Source of the DNA: JABDIP01 sp965227455
GTDB taxonomy: Bacteria > Pseudomonadota > Alphaproteobacteria > DSM-16000 > Inquilinaceae
Assembly (NCBI GenBank): GCA_965227455.1
Contig: OZ245752.1
Span: 4,960,001 to 5,024,000, forward strand
DNA length: 64,000 nucleotides
Direction: 5' to 3'
The notes under the pieces are model-generated. The model had not been told where the DNA came from and searched no databases. It worked only from the letters and a program-made list of their open reading frames with translations. Shown piece by piece: positions 42,844-51,504 of this stretch. A program made the position numbers and the translations under genes. The stretch's first letter is position 1; every line of letters begins with the position of its first letter.

Positions 42844-43755
42844 CTAGACAATCGGCCGCTTGCCGTCGAACAGCGGGGCGAAGTCGCGGAACATGTCCGA
42901 CAGGCGGTCGATCATGGCGCGGATGCGCGGGACGTGGCGGAGGTCCTGGTGGACCACCATCCAGGTGCTGGCCTTCAGCTCCGGGATCGGGGCGGCGACG
43001 CGCACCAGATCGGGCTCGGTGTCGGCGGCATAGCAGGCCAGCAGGGCCAGGCCGCCGCCGCCCCGAACCGCGTCCAGCTTCTCCACCGGTGTGGTACAGC
43101 GGATTCGCTGACGGCCGCCCTTCAGCTTCTCCGTCAGCCATCGCGCGGTCGACAGGTGCTGGCGGCCCTCGTCATAGCCGACCCAGTCCCACGCGCCGAA
43201 ATTGTCGGGTCGCAGCACGACCTTGTGGCGGTTCACATAGCTCCGGCTGCCGTAGACGGCGACCGCAGGCCGCGCCATGCGTCGGATGGTCAGGTCGCCG
43301 CGTTCGGGACGCTGGTTGCGGATCGCGATATCGGCCTCGCGCCGGGAGAGATCGCTGAATGCGAAGGAGGCGGCGAATTCCAACTCCAACTCCGGCAGCC
43401 CCTCTAGCAGCCCCGACAGTCGTCCGCCCAGGAAGCGGCACATGGAAGAGCCGGCACTGATGCGCACGGTTCCCGCCAGGGCGTCGCTGGTGGCCCGGCT
43501 GCGCTCGATGGCATAGGCGGCATCGGCCATGGACTGCGCCTGGGGCAGCAGGGCCTCTCCGGCGGCGGTCGGCGCATAGCCGTTTGCCAGGCGGTCGAAC
43601 AGCCGCTTGTCCAGCGACCGCTCCAGGGCCTGGATGCGGCGGCCGATGGTCGGTTGGCTGAGGCCGAGCCGGCGCGCGGCGGCGGACAGGCTGCCGGTCT
43701 CCACCAACGCCAGGAAGACCCGGAGATCGTCCCAATCGAGAGCGTTGCTAGCCAT
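42844..43755 (-). CDS. LysR-family transcriptional regulator
   Basis: The 303-residue regulator has the N-terminal HTH (WDDLRVFLALVETGSLSAAA, RRLGLSQPTIGRRIQALE) and a C-terminal effector-binding domain (GTVRISAGSSMCRFLGGRL). It is divergent from a DUF1127 gene. A 12-bp palindrome TGAGAATTCTCA (43793-43804) between the genes is a possible operator. LysR regulators usually control the adjacent divergent gene, here the DUF1127 protein. Confidence 0.94.
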   Translation of the reverse strand: MASNALDWDDLRVFLALVETGSLSAAARRLGLSQPTIGRRIQALERSLDKRLFDRLANGYAPTAAGEALLPQAQSMADAAYAIERSRATSDALAGTVRISAGSSMCRFLGGRLSGLLEGLPELELEFAASFAFSDLSRREADIAIRNQRPERGDLTIRRMARPAVAVYGSRSYVNRHKVVLRPDNFGAWDWVGYDEGRQHLSTARWLTEKLKGGRQRIRCTTPVEKLDAVRGGGGLALLACYAADTEPDLVRVAAPIPELKASTWMVVHQDLRHVPRIRAMIDRLSDMFRDFAPLFDGKRPIV

Positions 43756-43792
43756 CCCGGTTATTCATTCACGAATAGCTCCTTCCGGATTC

Positions 43793-43804
43793 TGAGAATT
43801 CTCA
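43793..43804. promoter_or_regulatory. 12-bp palindrome between LysR and DUF1127 genes
   Basis: TGAGAATTCTCA is perfectly self-complementary. It lies about 40 bp upstream of the LysR start and about 57 bp upstream of the DUF1127 start. TATTC-N6-GAATA lies next to it (about 43762-43777). It is a candidate LysR binding region. Confidence 0.4.
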
Positions 43805-43860
43805 TACTGGATTGAATAGATGAACCTGCCCGCCGCTGTCGAGATTGGATGGAGGATTCC

Positions 43861-44004
43861 ATGACGGAATTGGTTCGTGGCCGGACCCCCTGGTCCGGAC
43901 TGTGGCGGGCGGTGCGGTGGTTGTCGCGGTTGGGTTACCGGCAGTGCCTGCCGCATGTCGATGGACTCAGCGATCATCTGCGGCGTGATGTCGGGCTCGA
44001 TTGA
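43861..44004 (+). CDS. DUF1127 (YjiS-like) small protein, 47 aa
   Basis: A 47-codon gene runs from ATG 43861, with GGAGG 5 nt upstream. It encodes MTELVRGRTPWSGLWRAVRW and ends LSDHLRRDVGLD, the diagnostic DUF1127 C-terminus (LxDxLLxDIGL). Such Arg-rich small proteins are common in alphaproteobacteria and have been linked to phosphate or stress responses and to RNA interactions. It is too short for many ORF callers. It is divergent from the LysR gene. Confidence 0.85.
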   Translation: MTELVRGRTPWSGLWRAVRWLSRLGYRQCLPHVDGLSDHLRRDVGLD

Positions 44005-44080
44005 CCGCATCGGCGATGACGGGATGCGCAAGCGGCGCTAGACTTGCGCCCATCGCAGACGCAACCCGAGGTTACAGGCC

Positions 44081-44626
44081 ATGGCCGCCACCCTGTTCGA
44101 GCGCCAGATGGCGATGTACACCACCTATCACCGCGATCACCGCAACCGGCTGACCCATTTCTTCGGCATCCCGGCGATCATCGTCTCGCTGCTGGTCGCC
44201 TTGGCCCTGGCGCGGATCGGATTGGGCGCGGCCAGCGTATCGCTGGCCCTGCTGGTCGGGGTCGCGGCCTGGGTCCTGTGGATCGTGCTGGACCGGCAGA
44301 TCGGTCTCGCCATGGGCCTGTTCATGGTCCCCTCCTGGGCGTTGGCGGAATGGATCGCCGCCACCCAGTCGACGGCCACCGTCTGGATTGTCTTCGCGGT
44401 GCTGTTCGTCGGCGGCTGGGCGCTGCAGCTCTGGGGCCATGTCTATGAAGGGCGGCGGCCGGCCCTGCTGAGCAACCTGTTCCAGGCGCTGATCGGGCCG
44501 ATGTTCCTGGTCGCCGAGGTCTTTTTCGCCCTCGGCCTGCGGGCCGACCTGAAGGAGCGTGTGGAACAGGTGATCCGCGAGACCTATCCGGAGTTTGCCG
44601 GCGGCTCGGCCCACCCGGCGGAATAA
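44081..44626 (+). CDS. Mpo1/DUF962-like membrane protein
   Basis: The 181-residue protein has four hydrophobic segments and the histidine motifs of the Mpo1 family: YHRDHRNRLTHFFGIP near residues 16-31 and LQLWGHVYEGRRPALL near residues 116-131. Yeast Mpo1 is an Fe2+-dependent dioxygenase acting on 2-hydroxy fatty acids, so a lipid-degrading role is plausible. The C-terminal region (EVFFALGLRADLKERVE) is also typical. It ends 4 bp before the convergent glycosyltransferase. Confidence 0.88.
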   Translation: MAATLFERQMAMYTTYHRDHRNRLTHFFGIPAIIVSLLVALALARIGLGAASVSLALLVGVAAWVLWIVLDRQIGLAMGLFMVPSWALAEWIAATQSTATVWIVFAVLFVGGWALQLWGHVYEGRRPALLSNLFQALIGPMFLVAEVFFALGLRADLKERVEQVIRETYPEFAGGSAHPAE

Positions 44627-44629
44627 CCT

Positions 44630-45892
44630 TCAGGCGGCCGGTTCCGAAAGGCCGTCGATCAGCGCCGCCGCGTTTTCCGCGCCGGTTTCCCGGCCGATCG
44701 CCTCGCCCAGTTCGGCGGCCCGGGACACGCTTTCCGGTGCCAGGGCGGTCGCGAGCGCCGTAGCCAGCGCGTCGGCGGACAGGTGCTTTTGTCGCAGGGG
44801 AACCGGGCCCGCGCCGAGCGCTGCCACGCGCCGGCCCCAGAAGGGCTGATCGCCGAAGACCGGGCAGACGACCGAGGGCCGGCCCCAGCGCAGTGCCTCA
44901 TGGGTGGTGCCGGCGCCGCCATGGTGGACCACCGCAGAGCAGCGCGGGAACAGCCAGGCGTGGGGTGCTGTGTCCAGCATATGGATGCGATCCGTCGGGC
45001 CGGTCTTTTCGAGCCCGCCCCAACCGGCCGCCAGAATGCCGCGCTGGCTCGTGCGCTCCAGCGCCCTGATCACAAGCCGGGTCATGCGTCCGGAATCATC
45101 AGCCGGCATGCTGCCGAAGCCGACATAGACCGGCGGCGGCCCCTGGTCGAGAAACGCGGCAAGCGCCGGCGGCGGCTGCCACCCGGGGTCCGGATCGGTG
45201 AACCAATATCCCGTGACCCGCTCCCGTTCGGGCCAATCCTCCGGTCGCGGCACCAGATGGGCGCTGTGGGCGTGCAGGCGGAAGATCTCCCCGCCGGAAG
45301 GGTGACCGTCGAACGGGTCGCGCAGGGTCGGCGGGGCGCGATCCGGCCGGTGCCGGCGCCAGTCGCGGAGCAGGGCCGCCTGGCCCAGGCGCATGACACG
45401 CTGGAGGAACCGGTGGCTCAGCCGGTTGCCCAGGCCTCCCAGGCTGGCGAAGGGCAGCAGGGGATTGGGAAAGGCGGCGGTCGCGGTGAAGGCCGGCTGC
45501 AGGAAGGCAGGGATGGCGACGGCATCCAGGCTCTCAGCCAGGTAGGGCGCCAGCAGGGCCTTCGGATGGTAGACCATGATCTCCGGGCGCTGTGCATGCG
45601 CGATCTCCCAGGTCTCGTCCAATTGCCGGCGCATCATCTCTCGCGAGGCCCGCCAGGCGCGGACCTTGCCGGAGAGCGATCGCATCGCCGCCCGGACCTC
45701 AGGCGAGTCGATCAGGGCCCGGATATCGACGGACAGCGGCACCGAAGCCAGGCCCTGCGCGGTGATCATGTCCTCGAAGCCCTGGCCGGTGCACAGTGTC
45801 ACCGCATGGCCCCGCGCCCGCAGGGCCGCACCCAGCGCGACGAAGGGCTGCACGTCGCCGCGCGAGCCGAAGGTGAGGAGGAGGATCTTCAC
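44630..45892 (-). CDS. Glycosyltransferase, UGT/GT1 (sterol-glucosyltransferase-like)
   Basis: The 420-residue GT-B enzyme starts at GTG 45892 with VKILLLTFGSRGDVQPFVALG, the N-terminal motif shared with sterol 3-beta-glucosyltransferases and MGT-type macrolide or rhamnosyl transferases. The donor-binding region is HHGGAGTTHEALRWGRPSVV, followed by DQPFWGRRVAALGAG. VYVGFGSMP precedes it. It probably glycosylates a lipid or hydrophobic small molecule; the acceptor cannot be read. It is 33 bp from the GNAT gene on the same strand. Confidence 0.9.
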   Translation of the reverse strand: MKILLLTFGSRGDVQPFVALGAALRARGHAVTLCTGQGFEDMITAQGLASVPLSVDIRALIDSPEVRAAMRSLSGKVRAWRASREMMRRQLDETWEIAHAQRPEIMVYHPKALLAPYLAESLDAVAIPAFLQPAFTATAAFPNPLLPFASLGGLGNRLSHRFLQRVMRLGQAALLRDWRRHRPDRAPPTLRDPFDGHPSGGEIFRLHAHSAHLVPRPEDWPERERVTGYWFTDPDPGWQPPPALAAFLDQGPPPVYVGFGSMPADDSGRMTRLVIRALERTSQRGILAAGWGGLEKTGPTDRIHMLDTAPHAWLFPRCSAVVHHGGAGTTHEALRWGRPSVVCPVFGDQPFWGRRVAALGAGPVPLRQKHLSADALATALATALAPESVSRAAELGEAIGRETGAENAAALIDGLSEPAA

Positions 45893-45925
45893 GTGCCGGG
45901 TCGGCCGCGGTCCGCGTCGCGGCGC

Positions 45926-46387
45926 TCAGATGAACTGGTGGTACATGACGAAGCCGGACCGCTTCGCAACCTTGTCGTATAGCGCCATTGCCGTCTCGTT
46001 GGTCTCATGGGTCAGCCAATAGACCCGGGCCACGCCGGCCTCCCGGGCCCGGTCGTAGACCGCCTCGATCAGCGCCCGGCCGACCCCCTTGCCCCGCGCC
46101 GCCTCGGCGGTGAACAAATCCTGCAGGTAGCAGACCGGCCCGATAGCTGTGGTGCTGCGATGGAAAAGGTAGTGCACCAGGCCGAAGAGCGCGCCGTCCT
46201 GCTCCGCCACCAGGGCGTGGACCGGCTCGTAGACATCGAAGAACCGCTCCCAGGTGGTGTCGGTGATCTCACGCGGCAGGGCGGTCGGCCCTTCGCGCTT
46301 GTAGAAGGCGTTGTAGCCGTCCCACAGGGGCAGCCATCGCTCGAAATCCGGGCGCACGACGGGTCGAACGACGAGGTTGGCGGTCAT
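45926..46387 (-). CDS. GNAT-family N-acetyltransferase
   Basis: The 153-residue acetyltransferase has the acetyl-CoA motif A (DLFTAEAARGKGVGRALIEA) and the C-terminal WLTHETNETAMALYDKVAKRSGF, typical of diamine/ribosomal-type GNATs. The ATG at 46387 starts MTANLVVRPVVRPDF, and the open upstream frame lacks homology. It lies upstream of the glycosyltransferase on the same strand. The substrate is unknown. Confidence 0.9.
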   Translation of the reverse strand: MTANLVVRPVVRPDFERWLPLWDGYNAFYKREGPTALPREITDTTWERFFDVYEPVHALVAEQDGALFGLVHYLFHRSTTAIGPVCYLQDLFTAEAARGKGVGRALIEAVYDRAREAGVARVYWLTHETNETAMALYDKVAKRSGFVMYHQFI

Positions 46388-46715
46388 TGGAAATTCCTGG
46401 TTTCGGTCCGACACGGTAGTCAGGCCGCGAGCGGACAACAAGCCATCTGCGCGAACCGTTGATACCATGCCGTGGGAGCCCTTTTCGGGGTCGAAGCCGG
46501 GTGCCCTGGGACCGCGCAACGGTCATGGTTAACGCCGGATTCGGTGTCATCGTTCGGTCATTTGCTATGGACTTCGGCCCGCCGCCGTTGGACCATGTTC
46601 GCCTGAGGAGACCTAAGCGCCCGAAGCGAACCGCCGGGCAAAGGCGGCCAAGCGCGAAAACATCCACTCGCTCGCGGGGCGCCTGAGGCGGAACAGCCAA
46701 TTTCGGGAGGCGCTC
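46388..46715. other. 328-bp divergent intergenic region, no gene
   Basis: This lies between the GNAT gene and the EF-G-like gene. An open frame at 46459-46686 is Arg/Pro-rich without homology and is not called. GGGAGG at 46704-46709 is the ribosome-binding site of the EF-G-like gene. No repeat or RNA gene is seen. Confidence 0.5.
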
Positions 46716-48758
46716 ATGGCGGACAAAGGCAATCATCCAAATGGCGGGGCACCAAGATGCGTGGCCCTGGTCGGGCCACAGTCCAGCGGCAAAACGACGC
46801 TGCTGGAGAGCATCCTTTTTGCCACCGGCGCGGTGAAGCGCAAGGGCAGCATCAAGGAAGGCTCGACCGTCGGCGACCATGCCGACGAGGCCCGGGCCCG
46901 GGGAATGTCGACCGAGCCCTCCATCGCCTCGACCAGCTATCTGGACGATGACTGGACGATTGTCGACTGTCCGGGCTCGGTGGAGCTGGCACAGGATTCC
47001 TACAATGCGCTGATGTGCGTCGATGCGGCCGTGGTGGTCTGCGAACCGGATCTCGACCGCGCCGTCGCGCTTGCGCCGATGCTGCGCTTCCTCGACGACA
47101 TGGCGATTCCGCACATGCTGTTCATCAACAAGATGGACACCGCCTCGGTGCGCGTCGCCGACGTGCTGCAGGCCCTGCAGGGCGTATCGGCCAAGCCGCT
47201 GGTGCTGCGCCAGATCCCGATCCGCGAGAGCGATGCGGTCACCGGCTATGTCGACCTGGTGTCCGAGCGCGCCTACCACTACAAGCCCGGCCAGGCCTCC
47301 GACCTGATCTCGATCCCCGAGAGCGTGCAGGACCGCGAGCAGGAAGCCCGCCAGGAGATGCTGGAATCCCTGGCCGATTTCGATGACACGCTGCTGGAGC
47401 AGCTGCTCGAGGACATCCAACCGGCCAAGGACGAGATCTATGAGCAGATCGCCAAGGATCTGGCCGGCGACCTGATCGTGCCGGTGCTGCTCGGCGCCGC
47501 CGAGCACGACCACGGCGTCCGCCGCCTGCTCAAGGCGCTGCGGCACGACGTGCCCGATCCCGGCAAGACCGCCGAGCGGCTGCAGATTCCCGAAAGCGCG
47601 GCCGCGGTGCAGGTCTTCAAGACCGTCCATGCTGCCCATGCCGGCAAGCTGTCCTTCGCCCGGGTCTGGCACGGCAAGATCGAGGACGGCATGCATTTCG
47701 GCGATACCCGCGTGTCCGGCCTCTATCGCATGGTCGGCGCGAACCAGATCAAGTTGTCCGATGCCGGCCCTGGCGAGGTCGTGGCGCTGGGCCGCATGGA
47801 GCTGGTGTCCACCGGCGATATCCTGCAGCCGGATGCGGTCGGCCGCGGCGAATTGTGGCCGGAGACGCTGCCGCCGGTCTATTCCCTGGCGATCCATGCC
47901 GACAACCGCAACGACGAGGTCAAGCTCTCTTCGGCCCTGCAGAAGCTGATCGACGAGGACCCGTCGCTGTCCTACGAACAGGTGGCGGATACCAACGAGC
48001 TGGTCATCCGCGGCCAGGGCGACGTGCATCTGCTGATCGCCATCGATCGGCTGCAGCGTCGATACAACGTCGCGGTCCAGGGCCAGAAGGCGCAGGTGCC
48101 CTACAAGGAGACGATCCGCAAGGGCGCCTCTCAGCACGCCCGGTTCAAACGCCAATCCGGCGGCCATGGACAGTTCGCGGATATCCATGTGGACATCAAG
48201 CCGCTGCCGCGCGGCACCGGCTTCCAGTTCGCCGACACGGTGGTCGGCGGCGTGGTGCCGCGGCAATACATCCCCTCCGTGGAGCACGGGGCGCAGGACT
48301 ACATGGCCCAGGGTCCGCTGGGCTTCCAGGTGGTTGACATCTCGGTCACGCTGACCGGCGGCCAGTACCACTCGGTCGACAGTTCCGACATGGCTTTCCG
48401 CACCGCCGGCCGCATGGCGCTGCAGGAAGGGCTGCCGAACTGCCAGCCGGTGCTGCTGGAGCCGATCTGGGAGGTGGCGATCGCCACGCCGGCGGAATAT
48501 ACCCCGAAAGCCCAGCGCCTGCTGAGCTCCCGCCGCGGCCAGATCCTCGGCTATGACAGCCGCCCGGGCTGGGACGGCTGGGACGAGGTGAAGGCTTATC
48601 TGCCGCAGGAGGAGTTGCACGATCTGATCATCGAGCTGCGCTCGCTGACCCAGGGCGTGGGCACCTACACCGCCCAGTTCGACCATCTCTCCGAACTGAC
48701 CGGCCGCCTGGCCGACCGGGTGATCGAAACCAGAGCGGCCTCCGTCGCCGCGGAATAG
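46716..48758 (+). CDS. Elongation factor G paralogue (EF-G2-like GTPase)
   Basis: The 680-residue translational GTPase has P-loop GPQSSGKT (residues 20-27), switch region RGMSTEPSIAS in place of the RGITI of true EF-G, the G3 motif DCPG and G4 NKMD. The EF-G domains II-V follow (ARVWHGKIEDGMHFGD, KETIRKGASQHARFKRQSGG, DYMAQGPLGFQVVDI). Its divergent switch I and lack of neighbouring ribosomal-protein genes mark it as a paralogue, not the housekeeping fusA. Possible roles are ribosome recycling or a specialised translation step. Its gene is monocistronic. Confidence 0.92.
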   Translation: MADKGNHPNGGAPRCVALVGPQSSGKTTLLESILFATGAVKRKGSIKEGSTVGDHADEARARGMSTEPSIASTSYLDDDWTIVDCPGSVELAQDSYNALMCVDAAVVVCEPDLDRAVALAPMLRFLDDMAIPHMLFINKMDTASVRVADVLQALQGVSAKPLVLRQIPIRESDAVTGYVDLVSERAYHYKPGQASDLISIPESVQDREQEARQEMLESLADFDDTLLEQLLEDIQPAKDEIYEQIAKDLAGDLIVPVLLGAAEHDHGVRRLLKALRHDVPDPGKTAERLQIPESAAAVQVFKTVHAAHAGKLSFARVWHGKIEDGMHFGDTRVSGLYRMVGANQIKLSDAGPGEVVALGRMELVSTGDILQPDAVGRGELWPETLPPVYSLAIHADNRNDEVKLSSALQKLIDEDPSLSYEQVADTNELVIRGQGDVHLLIAIDRLQRRYNVAVQGQKAQVPYKETIRKGASQHARFKRQSGGHGQFADIHVDIKPLPRGTGFQFADTVVGGVVPRQYIPSVEHGAQDYMAQGPLGFQVVDISVTLTGGQYHSVDSSDMAFRTAGRMALQEGLPNCQPVLLEPIWEVAIATPAEYTPKAQRLLSSRRGQILGYDSRPGWDGWDEVKAYLPQEELHDLIIELRSLTQGVGTYTAQFDHLSELTGRLADRVIETRAASVAAE

Positions 48759-48827
48759 ATTAGGGCGCCGGCGGGATGGACCCGCCGACGCCTGGTCGTG
48801 TGATCCGGAACGACGAGACGGCAGACA

Positions 48828-48871
48828 GGGGGCGGTATACTTATCTTTGTCAGGATCGGTATGCTGTCCCC
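48828..48871. repeat. Degenerate copy of the GGGGACAGTATAC inverted repeat
   Basis: The left half (48828-48846) and right half (48853-48871) match the two arms of the perfect repeat at 52996-53048 at 16 of 19 positions each. It lies in the 315-bp gap (48759-49073) between the EF-G paralogue and the DUF898 gene. That gap otherwise has a weak CGGCGGG/CCCGCCG hairpin (48769-48787) and an AT-rich promoter stretch at about 48870-48960. Confidence 0.6.
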
Positions 48872-49073
48872 TCATTCATTCCATGTAATTTGACCTTGAT
48901 TATTGGTAAATGCTGCGCGCCTGAAAGTTAACACAGAGTATCGAATTCTTAACCCTTCGTTACTACTCTTCCCGCGCTGCTTTACACGGGGCCGTTTGAC
49001 CGCTGCACGGTCCCTGCTCGGGATGGGTTTACATGTTTGGGACTCGACGCGACGACCGCGCCGGGGCGGTGGG

Positions 49074-50306
49074 ATGACCGGGCCGGCGTTTGTTGGCCCG
49101 CAGGTGACTCGGCGTCGGACAGCCGCGTCGACCCGCTTCGAACCGCCCCGTCTGCCATTGCTGCTGCTGGTGCTCAAAGGCTGGGCATTGACGGTGCTCA
49201 CGCTGGGTGCCTACCGGTTCTGGGCTCTTGCCGATTTCAGGTCCTTCATGTGGCGCCACCTGTCCCTGGGTGGCGAGCGCATGGAATATGACGGCCGCCC
49301 GGCCCAGTCGCTGATGCGGTTCCTGATCGGTGCCGCGGTGACGGTTCCGGTGCTGGCGGGGATCCTGGTCGGCATGTACCTGATCCGGGGCGCCGATCCG
49401 GTGATCCGCCTGGGCGCCCTGGCGGGCGCCGTCGTGGTGATCGGCTATATGCTACAGGTGCGCCGCTTCCGGCTCCGGCAATATCTCGCTTCCCATACCC
49501 TGTGGCGCGGCATCCGCGGCGGCATGGATGGCTCGGGCTTCGTCTTCGGCGCGATCTCCGTCGCCGGCTGGCTTCTGGTCATCGCCACGCTCGGCCTGGC
49601 CTATCCCTGGATGCGCGGGCGCTGCTGGGCCTATCAGGTCAGCCGGGCGCGTTTCGGCAACCGGCATTTCTCCTATGAGCCGCCTGGCGGACCGCCCTTC
49701 GGCGCCTGGCTGCTGGTCTGGCTGAGCATGGTGGGAGTCCTGATCGCCTTTGCCGGCCTGAACCAGGCGGCGGTGCTGGCGATGGTGGAGGGCTGGCGGG
49801 AAGGCCTGCCGCCGGAACCGGGCCCGCCGCTGACCTATCTGCCGCTGGCGGGCCTGATCGTGCCGGCGGTGTTCTATATCCGCTATCGGATACGGGAATT
49901 GCGCTTCGTGGCCGCCGCCACGAGCTTCGGCCGGATCGAGCTGGAGAGCGCCCTGCCGACCGTCTCGCTGGTGGTCGCGGTCCTGCTGCACTGGACCCTG
50001 ATCCTGGTCGGGGCCGGGTTGGCCCTGCTGTGGCTGAACCGCTCGGCCATCGAGGCCGCCCAAGCCATGCAGCCGGTCGGGATCCTGTTCCCGCTCTGGG
50101 TCGGGCTGCTGGTGTGCGTCTTTGTCTCCATCGTGAAGACCCTCTGGCTGCGCCGCGAGGTCATGCGCACGGCGTGCCGCACCCTGCTGATCGGCGAGCT
50201 GTCGCCGCTGCAGATGATCGAGCAGTACCAGGGGCCGGTGACGCGGCAGGCGCGCCGGACCGGCGCCGCCATGGCCGCCGAGCTGGCCGCTGCCGGGAAG
50301 GGTTAG
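49074..50306 (+). CDS. YjgN/DUF898 family membrane protein
   Basis: The 410-residue multi-spanning protein has a polar N-terminus, then blocks typical of DUF898: LLLVLKGWALTVLTLGAYRFWALADFR and FIRYRIRELRFVAAAT-like text near residues 265-285. YPWMRGRCWAYQVSRARFGNR is the central conserved stretch. The ATG at 49074 is chosen over the longer upstream frame since that extension runs through the AT-rich promoter. It is followed 4 bp later by the M48 peptidase gene, a frequent partner. Function is unknown. Confidence 0.88.
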   Translation: MTGPAFVGPQVTRRRTAASTRFEPPRLPLLLLVLKGWALTVLTLGAYRFWALADFRSFMWRHLSLGGERMEYDGRPAQSLMRFLIGAAVTVPVLAGILVGMYLIRGADPVIRLGALAGAVVVIGYMLQVRRFRLRQYLASHTLWRGIRGGMDGSGFVFGAISVAGWLLVIATLGLAYPWMRGRCWAYQVSRARFGNRHFSYEPPGGPPFGAWLLVWLSMVGVLIAFAGLNQAAVLAMVEGWREGLPPEPGPPLTYLPLAGLIVPAVFYIRYRIRELRFVAAATSFGRIELESALPTVSLVVAVLLHWTLILVGAGLALLWLNRSAIEAAQAMQPVGILFPLWVGLLVCVFVSIVKTLWLRREVMRTACRTLLIGELSPLQMIEQYQGPVTRQARRTGAAMAAELAAAGKG

Positions 50307-50309
50307 CCG

Positions 50310-51395
50310 GTGCGGGTTCGCGCGCTCTACAATGACGGCCACTCGGCGGTCAGCCATCGGGTGACGGTGGCGATCGACGCCTCCGGGCTGGCGATCATGA
50401 ACTCCGAGGACCAGCGGATCTCCATGTGGCCGGCGGCCGGGCTGGAATTCGTGGAGCGGCCGATCGGACGCTCGCCCTTTCGCCTGAGCTGCGGCGGCGC
50501 ACCGCCGCGACTGACCTTCGCGGCCCCGGTGATCGACAACCTCGCAGAATATTTTCCGGGCCTGCAGGGGCGAAATGCCATCGGTCTCAGATCCTGGATG
50601 CAGATGGGCGCCTGGGCGGCCGGCGCCCTGGTCGTTGCGATCGTCACCTGGCTGCTGGCGGCGCCCCTGGCGGCGCAATATGTGGCGGCGGTGGTGCCCG
50701 ACAGCGCCAAGGCGCGGCTGGGCACCCAGCTCTCCGGCCAGGTGGTGTCGGCGATCGCCGCCCGCGACGGCCGGGCCTATGACGACATGTTCTGCTATGA
50801 CGAGCGCGCGGTGGCCTCGTTACAGCAGTTGTTCGCCGTGCTGTCCCAGGGGCCGGCCGCCGATGCGCGCTATGGCCTGCTGGCGATCCGGGGAGACCAG
50901 CCGGCGGTGTTCTCACTGCCGGGCGGCCAGATCGTCATGTCCGGGGCGATGGCCGATGCCGCCGGAAGCGCGGAGGCCCTGGCGGGCATCCTGGCGCATG
51001 AGATCGGCCATGTGGCGGCGGATCATCCGACCCGGACCCTGCTGCAGCGGGATCCGGTGGCGGTGCTGTTCAGCCTGCTGCCGATCGACGGGTCCACCGG
51101 CGCGTTCGATGCCTCGCTGGCATCCCAGTTCCTGCAAGAGGGCTATCGGGAGGCCCATGAGGAGGATAGCGATGCGTTCGCCCTCCAGGTGCTCAACCAT
51201 GCCGGCATCGTTACCGGACCCTATGCGGCGTTCCGTGCCGCCCGTCTGGATGCCGACGAAGAGTCGGCCGATCTGATGACCCGGATGCACCCGGTCTCCG
51301 ACGACAGCGTCGAGCTGCTGCGTGAGGGCGGCACCGGCAACTATCTGGCGCTGGAATCGGCGCAGTGGCAGGCCTTGCGCGGGTTGTGCAGCTGA
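50310..51395 (+). CDS. M48-family metallopeptidase with N-terminal extra domain
   Basis: The 361-residue protein starts at GTG 50310. Residues 1-85 form a small extra domain, a transmembrane helix spans about 98-118 and the M48 peptidase domain follows. The zinc site is H230-E231-x-x-H234 (GILAHEIGHVAADH) with the third ligand in EEDSDAFALQVL. It resembles BepA/YcaL-type periplasmic peptidases. It is 4 bp downstream of the DUF898 gene, so the two are co-translated and may form a membrane quality-control unit. Confidence 0.9.
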   Translation: MRVRALYNDGHSAVSHRVTVAIDASGLAIMNSEDQRISMWPAAGLEFVERPIGRSPFRLSCGGAPPRLTFAAPVIDNLAEYFPGLQGRNAIGLRSWMQMGAWAAGALVVAIVTWLLAAPLAAQYVAAVVPDSAKARLGTQLSGQVVSAIAARDGRAYDDMFCYDERAVASLQQLFAVLSQGPAADARYGLLAIRGDQPAVFSLPGGQIVMSGAMADAAGSAEALAGILAHEIGHVAADHPTRTLLQRDPVAVLFSLLPIDGSTGAFDASLASQFLQEGYREAHEEDSDAFALQVLNHAGIVTGPYAAFRAARLDADEESADLMTRMHPVSDDSVELLREGGTGNYLALESAQWQALRGLCS

Positions 51396-51504
51396 CGCCC
51401 GGCCCTCCGAATTAAGGGCCCACACAAAAATTTCACTGACAGTTGATTTTGTCTCAGGCCCCAAGGCGGCCTATGTCATTGGCTGTCGATGTGAGGGAGT
51501 GACA

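Noticed and set aside
46459..46686. 75-aa plus-strand frame before the EF-G paralogue
   Set aside because: Arg/Pro-rich, no homology and no ribosome-binding site; treated as intergenic.
46269..48875. 868-aa minus-strand open frame antisense to the EF-G paralogue
   Set aside because: His/Arg/Gln-rich shadow typical of GC-rich antisense frames; the plus strand encodes a complete EF-G.
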